From an uncultured Oscillospiraceae bacterium (GTDB lineage Bacteria > Bacillota > Clostridia > Oscillospirales > Ruminococcaceae), in assembly GCA_934454435.1 (NCBI GenBank), contig CAKSGA010000040.1, positions 1 through 20,357 on the forward strand: a stretch of 20,357 nt of DNA, read 5' to 3'. The notes beneath the pieces are model-generated. The model was not told where the DNA came from, ran no database searches, and saw nothing but the letters and a program-made list of their open reading frames with translations. Made by a program: the position numbers and the translations under genes. Positions 13,124 through 20,357 of the stretch are shown here, piece after piece (position 1 is the stretch's first letter; every line of letters begins with the position of its first letter).

Positions 13124-14641
13124 CTAATCGTCCGAAACAACCTTGAAGTACACGATAAATCTGTGCACGCTCTCGTCATCTGAAACCCGCACCGGGCGCT
13201 GTTCCAGAGCGAGGAACGTTTTGCCGTTACTGATAGTGAACGCTCTCATCCGGCATACAAGCCCGCCGTTTTCCGGCGAGGAAATGTAGTACCCGTTCGT
13301 CCACAGGTTGGTCGGCTCGATATTGTCGGGATTCGGCTGGTAAAATGCAAGCGTTCCGTTCGGATAGACGGTGATAAATTCGGAAAGCTGACCGCTTTTA
13401 TTATCAGCATGGAAAATATCGTCCCCGGTAATGGAGCTGATATCTGTTCCGCCGGGGAGCACCTTGTAAGCACGCCACATTCCGTGTACGGCGGGGTCGT
13501 CGTAAAAGACGTAATCGAAATCGTCACGGTACAGTCCATTATCGTCGATTGTTGTCGTGAACGGCATTTCCGGGGTCGGGATTGCAGGCGTTTCCGGGGC
13601 GATTTCCGCAGTTACCTGCTCGTTCGGTTCTGACGTTTCGGGAGTAATCACCACAGTGGGCGGCTCGGTTATTTCCGGCTCGGCTGTGGTCTGGACTGGC
13701 GGTTCAGTCTGCGGAGCTTCTACTGTAGGATGCTCAGCGACAGGCTCTGCGGTTTCAATAATTGTTGGCTCTTCTGTTTCGATTCCGGGGATTTCCTCGG
13801 TCGGAGTTTCAGTTTCAGGCACTTTGGAAGTACGCTCGCTTTCAAGCGTGATTCCGGCTTCGCTGGTGTCCGTCAGCCGGACTATTCCCGGCGGTGCTGG
13901 CTGACTGCTTCCACGGAGGAAATACGCCGCCACAACGAACGCCGCCGCAATTCCCCCAGCCACCGCAAACGGCAGGAACTCCGGCATTACAGCCCGCTTT
14001 ATTACACGCCCTACCGCCGAAATATCCCGGAATCGCCTGTCCGGGTCGAACTGAGTACAGCGCCGGATTATCCGCCGGAATTTCGGCTTGTCCGCATTCT
14101 CGCCGAGGATTTCCTCCATAGTCACGCCGAATGCGTAGATATCCGAGCGGTCGTCAGTCTGCATGAATCCGTACTGCTCCGGAGCCGCATAGCCGCCCGT
14201 GCCGAGGATCTCCGTGTCCCGGCTCTGGAACTCCACCCGCAGCCGTGCGGAATCGAAGTCGATGAGCCGGATATGCCCGTCATTCCCGAAGATGTTGGAC
14301 GGCTTTATGTCCCGGTGAATTATCCCGGCTCTGTGGAGCGCCTTTATCGCCGCACACAGCTCCAGCAGTAACTTCACGGCTTCCTTTTCAGAAAACGTGC
14401 GCTCAGAAGCGGAGATTCCCTCGATGTATTCGCTGATGAAATAAGCGCCGTTTTCGTCCTCGGACTGCTCCACAAGCCGCTCCAGATGCGGGCAGGAAAC
14501 GCCCCGGATACGCTGGAAAAGCTCCTGTGAAATTTCCCGGTACCTGCGGACGTACAGCTTTCCGTTCGCAGCGACAAGCTGAATATCGCCCTTCCCGGAG
14601 CTTTTCAAAGTTGACATCAGATGATATTCCAGCGTACTCAC
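13124..14641 (-). CDS. Membrane Ser/Thr protein kinase (kinase A), Arg at the ATP-lysine position
   Basis: A 505-residue protein. GTG 14641, 1 nt after the stop of the upstream kinase, is chosen because the N-terminus then aligns with that kinase; ATG 14617 would shorten it by eight residues. The kinase domain spans about 6-215: HRDIKPSN (109-116), DFD in place of DFG (128-130), APEQYG (153-158). The residue aligned with the VAIK lysine is Arg33 (YVRRYRE). One transmembrane segment (about 222-242) is followed by a Pro/Glu/Thr-rich stalk and an outer domain (about 370-505) holding GLYRDDFDYVFYDDPAVHG. Topology: kinase inside, sensor-like domain outside. The same outer motif occurs in the neighbour kinase and, from memory, in BlaR1-like proteins of related bacteria. 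It may be weakly active or a pseudokinase. Confidence 0.9.
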   Translation of the reverse strand: MSTLEYHLMSTLKSSGKGDIQLVAANGKLYVRRYREISQELFQRIRGVSCPHLERLVEQSEDENGAYFISEYIEGISASERTFSEKEAVKLLLELCAAIKALHRAGIIHRDIKPSNIFGNDGHIRLIDFDSARLRVEFQSRDTEILGTGGYAAPEQYGFMQTDDRSDIYAFGVTMEEILGENADKPKFRRIIRRCTQFDPDRRFRDISAVGRVIKRAVMPEFLPFAVAGGIAAAFVVAAYFLRGSSQPAPPGIVRLTDTSEAGITLESERTSKVPETETPTEEIPGIETEEPTIIETAEPVAEHPTVEAPQTEPPVQTTAEPEITEPPTVVITPETSEPNEQVTAEIAPETPAIPTPEMPFTTTIDDNGLYRDDFDYVFYDDPAVHGMWRAYKVLPGGTDISSITGDDIFHADNKSGQLSEFITVYPNGTLAFYQPNPDNIEPTNLWTNGYYISSPENGGLVCRMRAFTISNGKTFLALEQRPVRVSDDESVHRFIVYFKVVSDD

Positions 14642-14642
14642 C

Positions 14643-16148
14643 TCATTCCGCACGGGTATATACTGCGTAATTATACACCTTGTTTTCCCGGCTGAAATCC
14701 CCGGTTTTGAGGGCGGCGAACAGGAATTCCTCGCCGTCAATAGTTATCTCAAAAAGGCACTGCGCCGCTGTTCCCTCGGCGTATTCGCATATCAGGTAGC
14801 CGTTAGTCCAGCGGGACTCGCACGGCGTTTTAGAGCCGTCCGAAAGGAAGCATTCGCATTCGCCGTTGTCACCGATATTCAGTGCTGAAAATATGAAAAC
14901 TTCGTCAGATTTTCGGTTCCTGATGTAGTACGCCGTGAGCGTGGAATTTAGCGCTTCGAGCGGAATATAGGCACAGTAATTCCACTCGCCGTGGACTGCG
15001 GGGTCGTCGTAAAATGCATAGTCGAAATAGTCCTCGTAAAGCCCCTGTTCGTTCAGCTTGGTGGTGACGGTTATTTTGTCGGGATTGTCCTCATCGGATC
15101 TGTGGAGTTCATGCGGCAGAAGCTCCTGCGGGATATCTGCGGGAGCGGTCGGCTGTGCGGTAGTTACGGTAGTCCGGGCTGTTGTTGTGGCTGGCTTCGA
15201 GATCATTGCAGTTGTAGTCTGTGTGTTGGAAATCTGCGTTTCCGGGACGGATTTTTCAGTAGTAATTGAAGTGCCGACAGCCATTGCAGAAGTGGTCTGA
15301 GCGGTCGTAATTGCTGTGGTTGCGTTGGTACTGCTTACAGCTACTTGCGAAATTCCCGGAGGTATATTCCCGCCAGAGTTCCGCAACAAAACCGCCGCCA
15401 GAACTCCCACCAGAACCGCCAGCGAAGCCGCTGAAATCCCCGCCGGAACAGCGAACTGCGAGCGGACGACCGCCCGGCGGACCGCTCCGGCACTCCTGTA
15501 ACGCTTATCCGGTACGAACCGCGTGCATTTCGCAGCGATTTTCCGTAACATGACTTCCTGCGACGGAGGGCAGTCCGGACAGGAGTTCAGCAGGAGCTTC
15601 ATAATCACGCCGAGCGCGTAAATATCCGCTGTAAATCCGGTTTCCCGGAAGCCGTACTGCTCCGGCGGTGCGAAGCCCTCGGTGCCGTACAGCGTGGTGT
15701 CCTGCTCGCGGTTTCCGCTGAATTTCCGGGAGATGTCGAAGTCGATAAGCGTGAGGTGCAGGTTCTCATCAAGAATTATGTTTTTCGGGGTGACGTCCCG
15801 GTGGATAATTCCGTATCTGTGGAGGTGCTCCACCGCATTGCATAGCTGCGAAATAATGCGGCGCAGTGCGGTTATCGGGAACGTTTTACCGCTTGATAAA
15901 AGCTCGTCCAGCGGCTGACCCTCGATATATTCGCAGACCGCAACGGAGCGCTTTCCGTGCAATAAAATTTCGCACACGCGCATTAAATTTTCCTGTGGGG
16001 GAAGCTCCGAGATACGGCGGTAGATCGCGGCGGATTCCCTGGGGAGTTCTTTCAGGACGTATTTTCTGCCGTCTGCGGCGTTTTCCGCAAGCGTGACTGT
16101 TCCGGACGTATTCAGCGCCCGGAGCGCTTTGTATTTTCCTGCGGTCAA
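14643..16148 (-). CDS. Membrane Ser/Thr protein kinase (kinase B), Thr in the catalytic loop
   Basis: A 501-residue protein with a TTG start at 16148, supported by GGGGGAG 6 nt upstream and by the promoter, whose predicted start near 16176 rules out the farther TTG at 16211. Kinase domain about 1-225: YVLK with Lys33, HRDVTPKN (116-123) where Thr120 replaces the usual lysine, DFD (136-138), PPEQYG (161-166). Transmembrane segment about 233-255; then a Thr/Ala/Ser-rich stalk and an outer domain (about 375-501) with GLYEDYFDYAFYDDPAVHG, matching kinase A. The outer domains are likely ligand sensors of one fold. It is first in a two-kinase operon, divergent from a helix-turn-helix regulator through overlapping promoters. 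Confidence 0.9.
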   Translation of the reverse strand: MTAGKYKALRALNTSGTVTLAENAADGRKYVLKELPRESAAIYRRISELPPQENLMRVCEILLHGKRSVAVCEYIEGQPLDELLSSGKTFPITALRRIISQLCNAVEHLHRYGIIHRDVTPKNIILDENLHLTLIDFDISRKFSGNREQDTTLYGTEGFAPPEQYGFRETGFTADIYALGVIMKLLLNSCPDCPPSQEVMLRKIAAKCTRFVPDKRYRSAGAVRRAVVRSQFAVPAGISAASLAVLVGVLAAVLLRNSGGNIPPGISQVAVSSTNATTAITTAQTTSAMAVGTSITTEKSVPETQISNTQTTTAMISKPATTTARTTVTTAQPTAPADIPQELLPHELHRSDEDNPDKITVTTKLNEQGLYEDYFDYAFYDDPAVHGEWNYCAYIPLEALNSTLTAYYIRNRKSDEVFIFSALNIGDNGECECFLSDGSKTPCESRWTNGYLICEYAEGTAAQCLFEITIDGEEFLFAALKTGDFSRENKVYNYAVYTRAE

Positions 16149-16163
16149 CCGGCTCTCCCCCTC

Positions 16164-16192
16164 TTGATTTTTTGTCGAATATATGGTAACAT
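16164..16192 (+). promoter_or_regulatory. Plus-strand promoter for the 16229 regulator, overlapping the kinase promoter
   Basis: TTGATT (16164-16169), 17-nt spacer, TAACAT (16187-16192). Its -10 box overlaps the opposite-strand -10 box by 2 bp. Confidence 0.65.
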
Positions 16193-16211
16193 AAAACGCA
16201 GGAAAAGTCAA
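16183..16211 (-). promoter_or_regulatory. Minus-strand promoter for the twin-kinase operon
   Basis: TTGACT (16211-16206), 17-nt spacer, TACCAT (16188-16183) preceded by TGT, an extended -10. Predicted start near 16176 leaves a leader of about 28 nt to the TTG start of kinase B. Confidence 0.7.
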
Positions 16212-16228
16212 GGAAAGAGGTAACTTGT

Positions 16229-16666
16229 ATGATAAAGCAGAAATCCACCGGCGACCTGCTGGAAACTCTGAAAAATAAATCCTCCTACGCCGAGGGGCAG
16301 GAGGAAATAAAAAGCGAGCAGTATTCCGGCACGCTGTCGGCGTATCTTAACGATATAGTGGCGAAAAAGGACATGAAGCTTGCGGACGTAATGCGCCGCT
16401 CCGGGCTGAAAAAATCCTATTTCTACTCGCTGTTTGACGGAAAGCGTGACAATCCCACCCGGGACGTGCTGATCCAGCTCGGATTCGGTTTTCAGATGTC
16501 CTTTGACGAGGTTCAGGAATTTTTGAAGCGCCTGGGCGCAGCGCAGCTTTACCCGAGGATACCCCGGGACGGAGCGATAATCTACGCATTTCAGCATGGA
16601 ATGGATTTGATCGAGTGCGATATTCTGCTTGCGGAGAATGGGGAGGCTACGTTAGTTAAGGATTAA
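16229..16666 (+). CDS. Helix-turn-helix regulator divergent from the kinases
   Basis: A 145-residue soluble protein starting at ATG 16229, with AGAGGT about 8 nt upstream. The middle (about 35-90) reads as an XRE-like helix-turn-helix: LSAYLNDIVAKKDMKLADV, then MRRSGLKKSYFYSLFDGKR as the turn and recognition helix, then NPTRDVLIQLGFGFQM. The C-terminal part (about 95-145) is a helical segment ending in a short strand pair, of no known type to me. Its position, back to back with a two-kinase operon and sharing overlapping promoters, makes it the obvious candidate to control both directions, or to be a kinase target; both ideas are inference. A bidirectional terminator lies 47 nt past its stop. 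Confidence 0.85.
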   Translation: MIKQKSTGDLLETLKNKSSYAEGQEEIKSEQYSGTLSAYLNDIVAKKDMKLADVMRRSGLKKSYFYSLFDGKRDNPTRDVLIQLGFGFQMSFDEVQEFLKRLGAAQLYPRIPRDGAIIYAFQHGMDLIECDILLAENGEATLVKD

Positions 16667-16712
16667 AAGTCCGCTGCCAGTGTACCAAGCCGTTCTGTAA
16701 ATATGGTAAAAT

Positions 16713-16745
16713 AAGACCGTAGATATTATTCTGCGGTCTTGTTCT
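16713..16745 (+). terminator. Bidirectional terminator between two convergent regulators
   Basis: An 11-bp stem with one G-T pair (16713-16723 with 16730-16740) and 6-nt loop. On the plus strand it is followed by GTTCTGTTTTT; on the minus strand by ATTTTACC. It overlaps the last codons of the convergent XRE gene (stop at 16726). Confidence 0.8.
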
Positions 16746-17076
16746 GTTTTTCAAGCAAAGATTCCGCACGTTCCGCAAGGCGTAGCTGATTATCGTGGTT
16801 CAGCTTTTTTATTGCGGTTATCAGCGATTCGTCCACCGAATCCGTGCACACCCATTTTTCGCCGAGGGGTGCGCTGTTGTCCGTTATGCCGCAGAGATAA
16901 TCCGCAGAGGTCCGGAGCACGGAAGCCAGACGAACCAGTATATCGGCATTGGGAATATTCACGTTGTTCTCGTATTTGCTCATGGTTGTCTTGGTCACGC
17001 CTATCTGCTCGGCGACCTGGTACTGTTTCAGACCAAGTTCGTCCCGGCGTGCGGCTATTCGTTCGCCTGTTGTCAT
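16726..17076 (-). CDS. XRE-family transcriptional regulator
   Basis: A 116-residue protein starting at ATG 17076, chosen because AGGAGGGG lies 9 nt upstream; the in-frame ATG at 17100 has no site. Residues about 4-60 are a canonical lambda-repressor-type helix-turn-helix: ERIAARRDELGLKQYQVAEQ, IGVTKTTMSKYENN as recognition helix, then NIPNADILVRLASVL and SADYLCG. The remainder is a short helical tail, so it likely dimerises without a sensor domain. It is divergent from the zinc-ribbon/DUF6273 gene; a 19-bp dyad at that gene's promoter is a plausible target. Its own stop lies inside the shared terminator. Confidence 0.92.
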   Translation of the reverse strand: MTTGERIAARRDELGLKQYQVAEQIGVTKTTMSKYENNVNIPNADILVRLASVLRTSADYLCGITDNSAPLGEKWVCTDSVDESLITAIKKLNHDNQLRLAERAESLLEKQNKTAE

Positions 17077-17114
17077 GTGAGCGCCCCTCCTTTTGTGCAT
17101 AATAACCTAGTTTA

Positions 17115-17120
17115 ATTATA
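17115..17120 (-). promoter_or_regulatory. -10 box for the XRE gene
   Basis: TATAAT on the minus strand, about 39 nt before ATG 17076. No clear -35 box was found at 16-18 nt spacing, so the call rests on the -10 box and AT-rich surroundings. The near-palindrome AACCTAGTTT (17104-17113) lies at the predicted start and could be an autoregulatory site. Confidence 0.5.
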
Positions 17121-17170
17121 CATATTTTATTTGCAATTTTATATAAAAGTGACGAAATTAATAAAAAGCA

Positions 17171-17199
17171 TTGAAAAATTGACGATAACGTGATAAAAT
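17171..17199 (+). promoter_or_regulatory. Promoter for the zinc-ribbon/DUF6273 gene
   Basis: TTGAAA (17171-17176), 17-nt spacer, TAAAAT (17194-17199) preceded by TGA, an extended -10. Predicted start near 17206 gives a leader of about 178 nt that includes repeat copy 3. Confidence 0.65.
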
Positions 17200-17208
17200 A
17201 ACAATATC

Positions 17209-17227
17209 ATTATGTGATAGACATAAT
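17209..17227. promoter_or_regulatory. Operator-like dyad ATTATGT-5-ACATAAT
   Basis: Perfect 7-bp inverted repeat with a 5-bp spacer, starting just after the predicted transcription start. A second odd palindrome, GACATAATATGTC (17220-17232), overlaps it. Size and position fit a dimeric repressor site; the neighbouring XRE protein is the natural candidate. Confidence 0.55.
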
Positions 17228-17261
17228 ATGTCAGGCTGGTTTATTATTGCCTGCGGATACG

Positions 17262-17336
17262 CTGAATAAAACAAAGCGTAACAAAATCAGACCCGTGAAT
17301 GCGCTCGTTTTAACGGGTCGATTTTGTTTTATTCAG
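17262..17336. repeat. Palindromic interspersed repeat, copy 3, with a different outer stem
   Basis: The middle stem AACAAAATC/GATTTTGTT, bulged A, inner stem GACCCGT/ACGGGTC and 16-nt loop match copies 1 and 2. The outer stem is instead CTGAATAA/TTATTCAG (17262-17269 with 17329-17336). The one-sided bulge AACAAAGCGT is again 10 nt and keeps AGCGT. It lies in the transcribed leader of the next gene. Confidence 0.92.
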
Positions 17337-17383
17337 AGTTCCACTGGTATTGCTATGCATAAATGGACTAATGGAGGAAATAC

Positions 17384-18277
17384 ATGTCGAAGTTTGTAAT
17401 AGAGTGTCCGAAATGCGGAAATTATACGGAAGCCTCGACCGGTGGCTTTCTTGGAATAGGAAAAACACGTAAAATAAACTGCGTCTGCGGTTATGAAATA
17501 AACGTATCCGCAGAAAAAATGAGATCAAAGGTCTGCCCGCATTGCGGGAACAATGTGATTTACGACCTGAGCAAAGGCGAGGACGCAGTATGCCCCGTAT
17601 GTCACGAACACATCAACACCCGTGAGAGCCTTTCAAATATCGTTGAGTTTTCCTGCCCATCATGCTCATGCAGACTGAGCGCAGACAAGAATGCAAAACC
17701 CGGAGATATCATAACCTTTGGTTCCTACGAGCAGGATAACGACCTTAGCAACGGCAAGGAGCCCATCGAATGGGTCGTACTGGAAAACAACGAGGATAAT
17801 GTGAAGGTAATCAGCAGATATATTCTTGATGCTGTGCCCTACCACAAATTTAACGAATATACCAGCTGGTTTGACAGTACCATTCACGAATGGCTGAACA
17901 ACGACTTTTACAATGCCGCTTTTTCTGAGAAAGAGAAATATCATATCCAACCTACAGGAGAGGTTGCTCCACATGGATATATACCAATATGGAGCAATGT
18001 ATATCTCTGGGATCTTTATGACATGGTTTCTTATTATGGCGGGAATATCGGCTACAATGAAAATGAAGAATATTACACCTCAAGTCAATTAAGGGCAGAA
18101 GCCACCCCGTATGCGATCGCAAACGGCAGCGATAATAACAGTTGGTGGCTTGAGGACACCGGTAAGAGCCAGTGGGGTTACAGTGCGGTCGCCGTCAGGT
18201 GGGAATCGGCTGCTGACACACTAGTACAAAGCTATTTCTGCGGTGCCAGACCGGTTATTTCGTTGATCAAGGGTTAA
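17384..18277 (+). CDS. Multi-zinc-ribbon protein with C-terminal DUF6273 domain
   Basis: A 297-residue protein starting at ATG 17384 with TGGAGGA about 6 nt upstream. The first 95 residues hold a row of Cys pairs typical of zinc ribbons: CPKC (8-11), CVC (33-35), CPHC (52-55), CPVC (68-71) and CPSC (89-92). From about residue 107 a DUF6273 domain begins with GDIITFGSYEQDNDLSNGKEP, then IEWVVLE, and ends with the family-like YFCGARPVISL. There is no signal peptide. Function of DUF6273 is unknown; zinc-ribbon-plus-DUF6273 proteins are common in clostridia. Codon use and base composition are more AT-rich than in the mutS2 operon. It appears to be a single-gene unit with promoter, operator-like dyad, repeat-bearing leader and terminator. 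Confidence 0.88.
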   Translation: MSKFVIECPKCGNYTEASTGGFLGIGKTRKINCVCGYEINVSAEKMRSKVCPHCGNNVIYDLSKGEDAVCPVCHEHINTRESLSNIVEFSCPSCSCRLSADKNAKPGDIITFGSYEQDNDLSNGKEPIEWVVLENNEDNVKVISRYILDAVPYHKFNEYTSWFDSTIHEWLNNDFYNAAFSEKEKYHIQPTGEVAPHGYIPIWSNVYLWDLYDMVSYYGGNIGYNENEEYYTSSQLRAEATPYAIANGSDNNSWWLEDTGKSQWGYSAVAVRWESAADTLVQSYFCGARPVISLIKG

Positions 18278-18358
18278 TTCAATGCAGACGGTTCTGACGA
18301 TGGTTAACGACCGGGTCGCTTAAAAGCATTTAACGAATATGGGGTAAAGCAGAGCATG

Positions 18359-18412
18359 AACAGCGCCAACATGGATCAAGAACTCTTTCGTTCCATGTTG
18401 GTGCTGTTTTTC
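18359..18412 (+). terminator. Strong terminator after the DUF6273 gene
   Basis: A 16-bp stem with one G-T pair (18359-18374 with 18393-18408), an 18-nt loop and TTTTTC immediately after. It lies 81 nt past the stop codon. Confidence 0.92.
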
Positions 18413-18444
18413 GTTACATGTTTACACTATTGATTCCATGTCTA

Positions 18445-18473
18445 TTGACAAATCTCCAAAACAAATGTATAAT
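18445..18473 (+). promoter_or_regulatory. Perfect SigA promoter for the surface-protein gene
   Basis: TTGACA (18445-18450), 17-nt spacer, TATAAT (18468-18473). Predicted start is near 18480, with AGGAGG and ATG 18518 following. Confidence 0.9.
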
Positions 18474-18517
18474 ATAAAATACACGGAAAACAGGCATTGA
18501 TATACTAGGAGGTTATA

Positions 18518-20357
18518 ATGAAACTTAAATCATCAATGAAATGGGCGATAGCCGCTGCGGCTGCCGTTACAACGGTTACAGTGGGCGTGGGTATGATAGC
18601 AAATGCTTACACTTACAATTGGGATGAAACTTCCGGAGGCGGCTACGGTATTTTTGGGGATGGCAATGACAAAACAGAAAAAGAATATTACCGAAATGGC
18701 TATGATTTTGAATTTTCGGAGGAAAACTCTGCACTGAAGCAGGCGGTTAGATTTGAACTGAGCGTTGATATCGAAGACTTCTATTCAAACAAGATTTATC
18801 GTACTATACCTGCGCAGGCAACCATCAATTTCGGCGGGTACGATGAAAACGGTAACAGGGTTTATATCGGTCAACTTGTGAAAAAAGAGGTTTATTCCGG
18901 CGACCTGGAATACACTTTTACTGACGCTGATAAAGGCAGCATGGCAAACGGAAAGTTCTGGATGGAGCTTGAGGACCAGTCATACTCAAGCATTGAGTTT
19001 AAGTCCATAAAGTTCTACGACAAGGACGACCGCTGCATACTCTACGGCTGCGCACAAGACACGAATTTGAATGAAAAGTACTGGAATTGGCAAGGTCAGT
19101 GGACGTTCTATCAGCTTAAAGGTCCCAGACCGATAATTTCGGGTATTCAGAACGCCGACGGTACCTATGCGCTGAATGCAGAAGTCACGTCAGGCGGTTT
19201 GGCGATGTCGGTAAAAACAAGCAACGACGCAAAATCAGACATATGCAAATTTGAACTTGGCAATGCCGTACAGACATTCACCATGAACGGCGCCGATGTA
19301 ACCGGCAAACAGCAGCTCGCATTTAATTCAGCCGAGGGGGCAAACAACGAGTACAAATTTGTATCCGGTGCGTCCGTTGTTCTTAATGACACGATCAACA
19401 ACTCTGAAATTACGCTTTACAGCGTTGACAACGAAGCGACCGTAACGATCGGAAAGTTGAAGATCGAGGCGGGCGAGCCTCAGCTTTTGGGCGAACTCCC
19501 AACAATAAGCTACGGCGAATTCGCCAGCGCCGATGAGCTTCTCCAGTCGTTAAACAATGCCACTCTCGATCCTGACTTCACAGCACCGCAAGTTGAGGGC
19601 GCTTTCGTGGACAGCTCCGTTACGGACGATACTGCGCCTTTCAGCAGAGCTTTGATCACCAGCACTGACGGAAGCAGTAAAGTGATTGCAAAGGTGGTTT
19701 ACGACGAAGTATCGGGCTTTGACCCCGCTTCGCACAAGGCGCAGACGATCACGCTGAAGGCTCATGTCGTGGCGAACGACATTGAATTCCTGAGCGAGGG
19801 CGCTAATTTCAAGGACGGCACAGTCTTTTTTGAGGAGCAGATGAATTGCAGCGCCGATTATATCGACAGCGTAAAAATCAGCAAGCAGCCCAAGACAGAC
19901 TACGAATACCGCGAGGGTCTTGACCTCTCGGGCGGCGAACTGACTATCACCTACAACAGCGGCTACACAGAAACCGTACCCATGACAGACGCAAGAGTTT
20001 CTGCAGGCGGATTTTACGGTGCGAACAGAGAGTTCCCCGCATACAACTCCGAGGTTGAAGTAACTGTTACATACACCGCCGAGGACGGCGTTTACGACCC
20101 TGCCCGCCCGGACGGAGCAAAGTTCTCTGAAACATTTACGGTATCCATCAGGGATCTTTCTAAGCTTGATGCTCCTGTTATCACGCCCAACGGCGGCAAG
20201 TTCAGAAGTTCCGTTGAGGTAAGCATTACGGCGCAGGAAGGTGCAACGATTTTCTACACCATCGACGGTACCGATCCTACGGCGGACAGCAGCAGATACA
20301 CCGCTCCTTTTACCATCACAAATAACGCGGTCGTAAAGGCGATAGCAGTCAAGGAGG
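18518..20357 (+). CDS. Secreted Ig-like / chitobiase-type surface protein, 3' end cut by window edge
   Basis: Open from ATG 18518 (AGGAGG 6 nt upstream) to the window edge, 613 codons with no stop. A signal peptide runs through AIAAAAAVTTVTVGVG to a likely cut after ANA near residue 31, so it is exported by Sec. Residues about 32-200 form a domain I do not recognise, rich in Tyr, Phe and acidic residues. A bacterial Ig-like segment appears around 447-555, with VKISKQP and LDLSGGELTITYNSGY. From about 557 a chitobiase/beta-hexosaminidase C-terminal-type repeat begins, with FYTIDGTDPT and PFTITNNAVVKAIAVKE; more copies probably follow outside. No LPXTG or dockerin can be judged because the end is missing. 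Likely a cell-surface or secreted adhesion or glycan-related protein; no catalytic domain is visible yet. Confidence 0.88.
   Translation, partial: MKLKSSMKWAIAAAAAVTTVTVGVGMIANAYTYNWDETSGGGYGIFGDGNDKTEKEYYRNGYDFEFSEENSALKQAVRFELSVDIEDFYSNKIYRTIPAQATINFGGYDENGNRVYIGQLVKKEVYSGDLEYTFTDADKGSMANGKFWMELEDQSYSSIEFKSIKFYDKDDRCILYGCAQDTNLNEKYWNWQGQWTFYQLKGPRPIISGIQNADGTYALNAEVTSGGLAMSVKTSNDAKSDICKFELGNAVQTFTMNGADVTGKQQLAFNSAEGANNEYKFVSGASVVLNDTINNSEITLYSVDNEATVTIGKLKIEAGEPQLLGELPTISYGEFASADELLQSLNNATLDPDFTAPQVEGAFVDSSVTDDTAPFSRALITSTDGSSKVIAKVVYDEVSGFDPASHKAQTITLKAHVVANDIEFLSEGANFKDGTVFFEEQMNCSADYIDSVKISKQPKTDYEYREGLDLSGGELTITYNSGYTETVPMTDARVSAGGFYGANREFPAYNSEVEVTVTYTAEDGVYDPARPDGAKFSETFTVSIRDLSKLDAPVITPNGGKFRSSVEVSITAQEGATIFYTIDGTDPTADSSRYTAPFTITNNAVVKAIAVKE

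Noticed and set aside
18356..18433. A 25-codon frame starting ATGAACAGC
   Set aside because: It lies across the terminator hairpin at 18359-18412 and has no ribosome site.

Overview
The window looks like chromosomal DNA from a Gram-positive clostridium, most like a Ruminococcus-type gut or rumen member of the Oscillospiraceae (inference). Grounds: AGGAGG-type ribosome sites, several near-consensus TTGACA-17-TATAAT promoters, type II lipoprotein signals, a HemZ-type radical SAM protein, MutS2, DUF6935, DUF6273 and DUF4870 proteins, and membrane Ser/Thr kinases with extracellular sensor-like tails. No rRNA, tRNA, CRISPR array or transposase gene was seen.

Left part (1-8964), all minus strand: a secreted SGNH-hydrolase lipoprotein (cut by the window edge), a small DUF4870 membrane protein, then an operon read from one consensus promoter at 8936-8964: mutS2, a four-domain fusion (PRTase, TRSP, StiP, PELOTA), a HAD phosphatase and hemZ. 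The fusion and HAD genes match the biosynthetic core known from Ter (tellurite/chemical-stress) gene neighbourhoods, which is predicted to make a nucleoside-like metabolite. Two tandem 93-bp palindromic repeat units sit exactly between these two genes.

Middle part (9044-12726), minus strand: three hairpins, two of which resemble minus-strand terminators, then a lipocalin-like small protein, a DUF6935 protein and two lipoproteins. One lipoprotein has an unusual hairpin between its Shine-Dalgarno sequence and its start codon; the other is built from two tandem copies of one domain.

Right-middle part (13124-16666): two adjacent membrane Ser/Thr kinases with related ectodomains (minus strand) are divergent from a helix-turn-helix regulator (plus strand). 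The two promoters overlap back to back. Each kinase lacks a different lysine normally important in the kinase fold.

Right part (16726-20357): a minus-strand XRE repressor is divergent from a zinc-ribbon/DUF6273 gene. The latter's promoter is followed by an operator-like dyad and by a third copy of the palindromic repeat. A strong terminator and a consensus promoter then lead into a large secreted Ig-like/chitobiase-type surface protein that runs off the right edge.

The two themes that best repay a second look are the palindromic repeat, whose core is conserved while its outer stem changes sequence but stays paired, and the two signalling/stress modules (the Ter-like fusion operon and the twin-kinase/regulator locus).
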